The translations under genes and the position numbers were made by a program. 64,000 nucleotides of DNA from Planctomycetota bacterium (GTDB taxonomy: Bacteria; Planctomycetota; UBA1135; GCA-002686595). This document shows positions 61,713 through 64,000 of this stretch, in pieces; the first letter of the stretch is position 1, and every line of letters starts with the position of its first letter. The stretch covers positions 124,001 through 188,000 of the forward strand of contig JADYYP010000012.1 of the NCBI GenBank assembly GCA_020853575.1. Reading direction: 5' to 3'. The notes under the pieces are model-generated. The model had not been told where the DNA came from. It made no database searches and worked only from the letters and a program-made list of their open reading frames with translations.

Positions 61713-64000
61713 TCAGAGGCGCACTTCGGCGGGCACCGGGCCGCCCGCGGTCCATTCGATCTCGACCGAAGCGTCTCGCGCCCCGAGTGTGTAGCGGCCG
61801 AGCGGGACGCGCAGCTCCACAGCGCCCGTCGAATCGGTCTGGAGGGAGCTCGAGCCGCCGGAGTGGCGCCATTGGATCGACGCGTTCGCGCGCGCCGCTC
61901 CCGTTCCGGGATCGAGGACGCGCACGGTGCCGGAAAATCGAACGACGTCGAGGTTCAGCGTCAGCGTGCCGCCGCTCTCCAGCACCAGCGCCTCGTTCGT
62001 CTCCACTGTCCAGAGCCTCTCGGAATCGCTCAGCGCCAGTCGCCAGTCGCCGGGTTCGACGCGCTCGAAGCGCGCGCGGCCGTCCGCGTCGGTGGTCGCG
62101 TGCGCGGACGAGTTTCGCGGCGGCGTCGAGCTCGTCGTGCCGAAGGCGCGCAGGTTGCGACCCGCCGCGGGCTCGCCATCGAGCGTGACTCTCGCGATCA
62201 GCGTCCCCGGTCGATTGCGCGAGAGATCGAACTCGACCGCGGACGTGCTCCCGGTCTCGACCGCGACTTCGCCGAGGTGCCGGGCGTCGCCGGATGTCTG
62301 GCCCCAGAGAGCGCGGCGTTCCGGCAGCGGTCGTGACGAGAGCCTCAGGGACAACTCGTAGCTGTTCGCGCTGAGCGGCGCGAGCGTGAAGCGTCCCTCG
62401 GCATCGAGCGCCGCGCGCGGCGGTGGCTCGCCATCGAACTGCGTCCAACCACCCGCGAACGGATCGTAGAGTCCACGGCCCTGCGCCTCGACCCAACCGT
62501 TGCGCAGGTCCTCGAGCGGTGCGAGCACGCGCCCCTCGATCGTCCCGAAGGCCGGCACGTCGAGGATCAGCTCGCCTGACTCGCCCGACGCGAGCGTGTG
62601 CGCTGCCGAAGCCGCGTGGAAGTCGTGGTGGAAGCGCGCGAAGGCCACGTACGTGCCGGCGCGCAAGGCGTCGAAAGCGAAGCGGCCATGCGGATCCGTG
62701 CGGGTCTCGAGCAGAGTTTTCGTGGGACCTGGCCAAACGCCCTCGACGAACCCGAGCGCGGACTCGGCGTCGAGCTCGGAGTCCGCGAGCAGCACCGACA
62801 CGTCGCCGATCCACGCCGCGGCGCCACCGGAGATCCGCCCCGAGAGCGCGGTGGGCGCTCGCAGCTCGATCCGCACAGCGCGCGTTTCTCCCGCGCGCAA
62901 GCCCTCGACGGTCGCGGAGCCCGGACCGAGGCCCGCGGCCTCGACGCGCAGCTCGAAACTGCGCGGGGTCTTGCGCTTGAAGGCCGAGGGATCGACGCCC
63001 GCGGGGGGCTCGAAGCCTGAATCGAGCTCGAGCTCGGCCGGGATCAATCCGCGGTACAGGCCGCCTTCGGGGAGTGGGGCACCGGGCCCGCGCAACTCGA
63101 ACTCGCTCGGGAAGAAGTTGACTCCGAGAAACGCGATGCGCAAACGGTAGTCGTCGAGCGCGCGACCCGCGGGATCGAGCACCTCGAGCGCGACGGCGCC
63201 GCTCCCGCGCAACTGAGCCTGGACCGCGGAGCCCGGTGTCACGCCCTGCTCGCTCCAGGGCTCGAACACGGGATCTCGAATCGTGATCGAGTACACCCCC
63301 GGCGGCACGTCGTCGAAGGTCCAACTCTGCGATGAGTTGCGGATCTTCTTGGCGACACGCTCGAGCCCTTGGCCCTGCAGCACGATCGAGCCGGGCGCCG
63401 GGTTGCTGAACACGTGCAGCGGACGATTGAACGTCGTGACGGTGATCCGGTCCCGGATCGACGGGCCGCGATAGACGATCGTCGCGGAGACCTCGCTTCC
63501 CGCGCGCACCTCGACCGTGGGCCCTTCGATCCAGTTGGCGATCCGAGAGTGCGCGCTGAGCTTCGCCGGGCCTTCGGGCAGCCCCTCGAGCACGAACTCA
63601 CCCGTGAGCTCGTCGACCGCCGAGTCGACGCGCGTCGCGTCGCCGCCGAAGCCGCTGGCAACGCTCGCGGAAGACTCACCGTAGGCGCGCCACTTGCCTC
63701 CGACCGGCGCGCCCGCGGCGTCGGCGATGCGACCGCGCACGGCACCGCCGGGATACAGCGTGATGTCGCCGAGGTCCGTGGTTTCGCGCGCCGGGAGCTC
63801 GGACCAGCGCCACGACACGTCGGCATGGCCGCGGTGCGTCGCGTCGAGCACGAACTGGAACGCGAGCGGCGGGTCGAAGGCGAAATCGAAGCGCCCCTCG
63901 GGATCGGTCAGGCCCTCGAGGTCGTGCCAGCCGGCGGGGCGGCCGTGGCGCAGCACGCGCTCGGAGTTGCCTTCCCAACCGATCACGCGCAGCTTCACGC
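61713..64000 (-). CDS. Large surface protein with carboxypeptidase-regulatory-like domains, N-terminus off-window
   Basis: At least 762 residues of a protein whose start lies beyond the right edge (open frame to the end). It is built of repeated beta-sandwich domains of carboxypeptidase-regulatory/CNA-B type: YPGGAVRGRIADAAGAPVGG, ALSGRISGGAAAWIGDVSV, DVPAFGTIEGRVLAPLEDL, GTLIARVTLDGEPAAGRN and FSGTVRVLDPGTGAARANAS. Linkers such as TDPHGRFAFDALRAGTYVAF and TDADGRARFERVEPGDWRL are typical of this fold. No enzyme motif is seen. It resembles the protein at 14329 in plan. It is probably a cell-surface or periplasmic structural protein. Confidence 0.75.
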   Translation of the reverse strand, partial: VKLRVIGWEGNSERVLRHGRPAGWHDLEGLTDPEGRFDFAFDPPLAFQFVLDATHRGHADVSWRWSELPARETTDLGDITLYPGGAVRGRIADAAGAPVGGKWRAYGESSASVASGFGGDATRVDSAVDELTGEFVLEGLPEGPAKLSAHSRIANWIEGPTVEVRAGSEVSATIVYRGPSIRDRITVTTFNRPLHVFSNPAPGSIVLQGQGLERVAKKIRNSSQSWTFDDVPPGVYSITIRDPVFEPWSEQGVTPGSAVQAQLRGSGAVALEVLDPAGRALDDYRLRIAFLGVNFFPSEFELRGPGAPLPEGGLYRGLIPAELELDSGFEPPAGVDPSAFKRKTPRSFELRVEAAGLGPGSATVEGLRAGETRAVRIELRAPTALSGRISGGAAAWIGDVSVLLADSELDAESALGFVEGVWPGPTKTLLETRTDPHGRFAFDALRAGTYVAFARFHHDFHAASAAHTLASGESGELILDVPAFGTIEGRVLAPLEDLRNGWVEAQGRGLYDPFAGGWTQFDGEPPPRAALDAEGRFTLAPLSANSYELSLRLSSRPLPERRALWGQTSGDARHLGEVAVETGSTSAVEFDLSRNRPGTLIARVTLDGEPAAGRNLRAFGTTSSTPPRNSSAHATTDADGRARFERVEPGDWRLALSDSERLWTVETNEALVLESGGTLTLNLDVVRFSGTVRVLDPGTGAARANASIQWRHSGGSSSLQTDSTGAVELRVPLGRYTLGARDASVEIEWTAGGPVPAEVRL

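Noticed and set aside
59110..63324. A 1,404-codon minus-strand open frame across lhgO, the dehydrogenase and the propeller gene.
   Set aside because: Strong motifs of known families lie on the plus strand to 61677. The part left of 61713 is a shadow, and the part right of it runs in a different frame from the real surface-protein gene.

Overview
This is a very GC-rich bacterial window with dense, short-spaced genes. It carries several marks of the PVC superphylum, and the best guess is a high-GC planctomycete. The marks are a DUF1080 / PVC-type dehydrogenase / haem-binding fusion lipoprotein, a HEAT-repeat/VWA secreted protein, DUF4097, HAF-repeat, beta-helix and PQQ-like secreted proteins, and several carboxypeptidase-regulatory-like surface proteins. 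A myxobacterium is the main alternative. No rRNA, tRNA, CRISPR array, insertion sequence or phage gene was seen.

Layout. (1) 1-4482, minus strand: a type VI secretion block in the order FHA protein (tagH-like), tssJ, tssK, tssL, with tssL running off the left edge. (2) 4779-13305, plus strand, divergent from it: a six-gene run made of two tandem copies of one module, each a transmembrane Ser/Thr kinase, a small lipoprotein and a Cys-rich zinc-ribbon lipoprotein. The second kinase has lost its catalytic residues, and the second zinc ribbon has lost a ligand. (3) 13365-18124: a secreted TIM-barrel protein, a large surface protein and a CPA2 antiporter. (4) 18405-25439: a membrane/TPR protein, YciB, a DUF4097 lipoprotein, a HAF-repeat protein and MutY. 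(5) 25480-32037: a glycosyltransferase, a HEAT/VWA protein, a flippase-like membrane protein, a methyltransferase and a beta-helix protein. (6) 32077-38839: DUF523, a SIR2-like multidomain protein, the giant cytochrome-type lipoprotein and CutC. (7) 38927-48495: a sugar ABC transporter divergent from an IclR-regulated operon that matches the non-phosphorylating L-fucose pathway. (8) 48742-64000: a 2,668-residue alpha-2-macroglobulin-like/TPR lipoprotein, an orphan secreted protein, LhgO, an Ldh-family dehydrogenase, a beta-propeller protein and a partial surface protein.

The most notable observations are the duplicated kinase/pseudokinase module beside the T6SS genes, a four-copy intergenic hairpin repeat with a constant 14-nt loop that mostly sits directly after stop codons (18127, 22948, 48498, 57071), and a SIR2 / macro-like / ubiquitin-like protein that could be a stand-alone immunity or NAD-processing factor. 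The long ORFs opposite the GC-rich genes were treated as shadows and left out.
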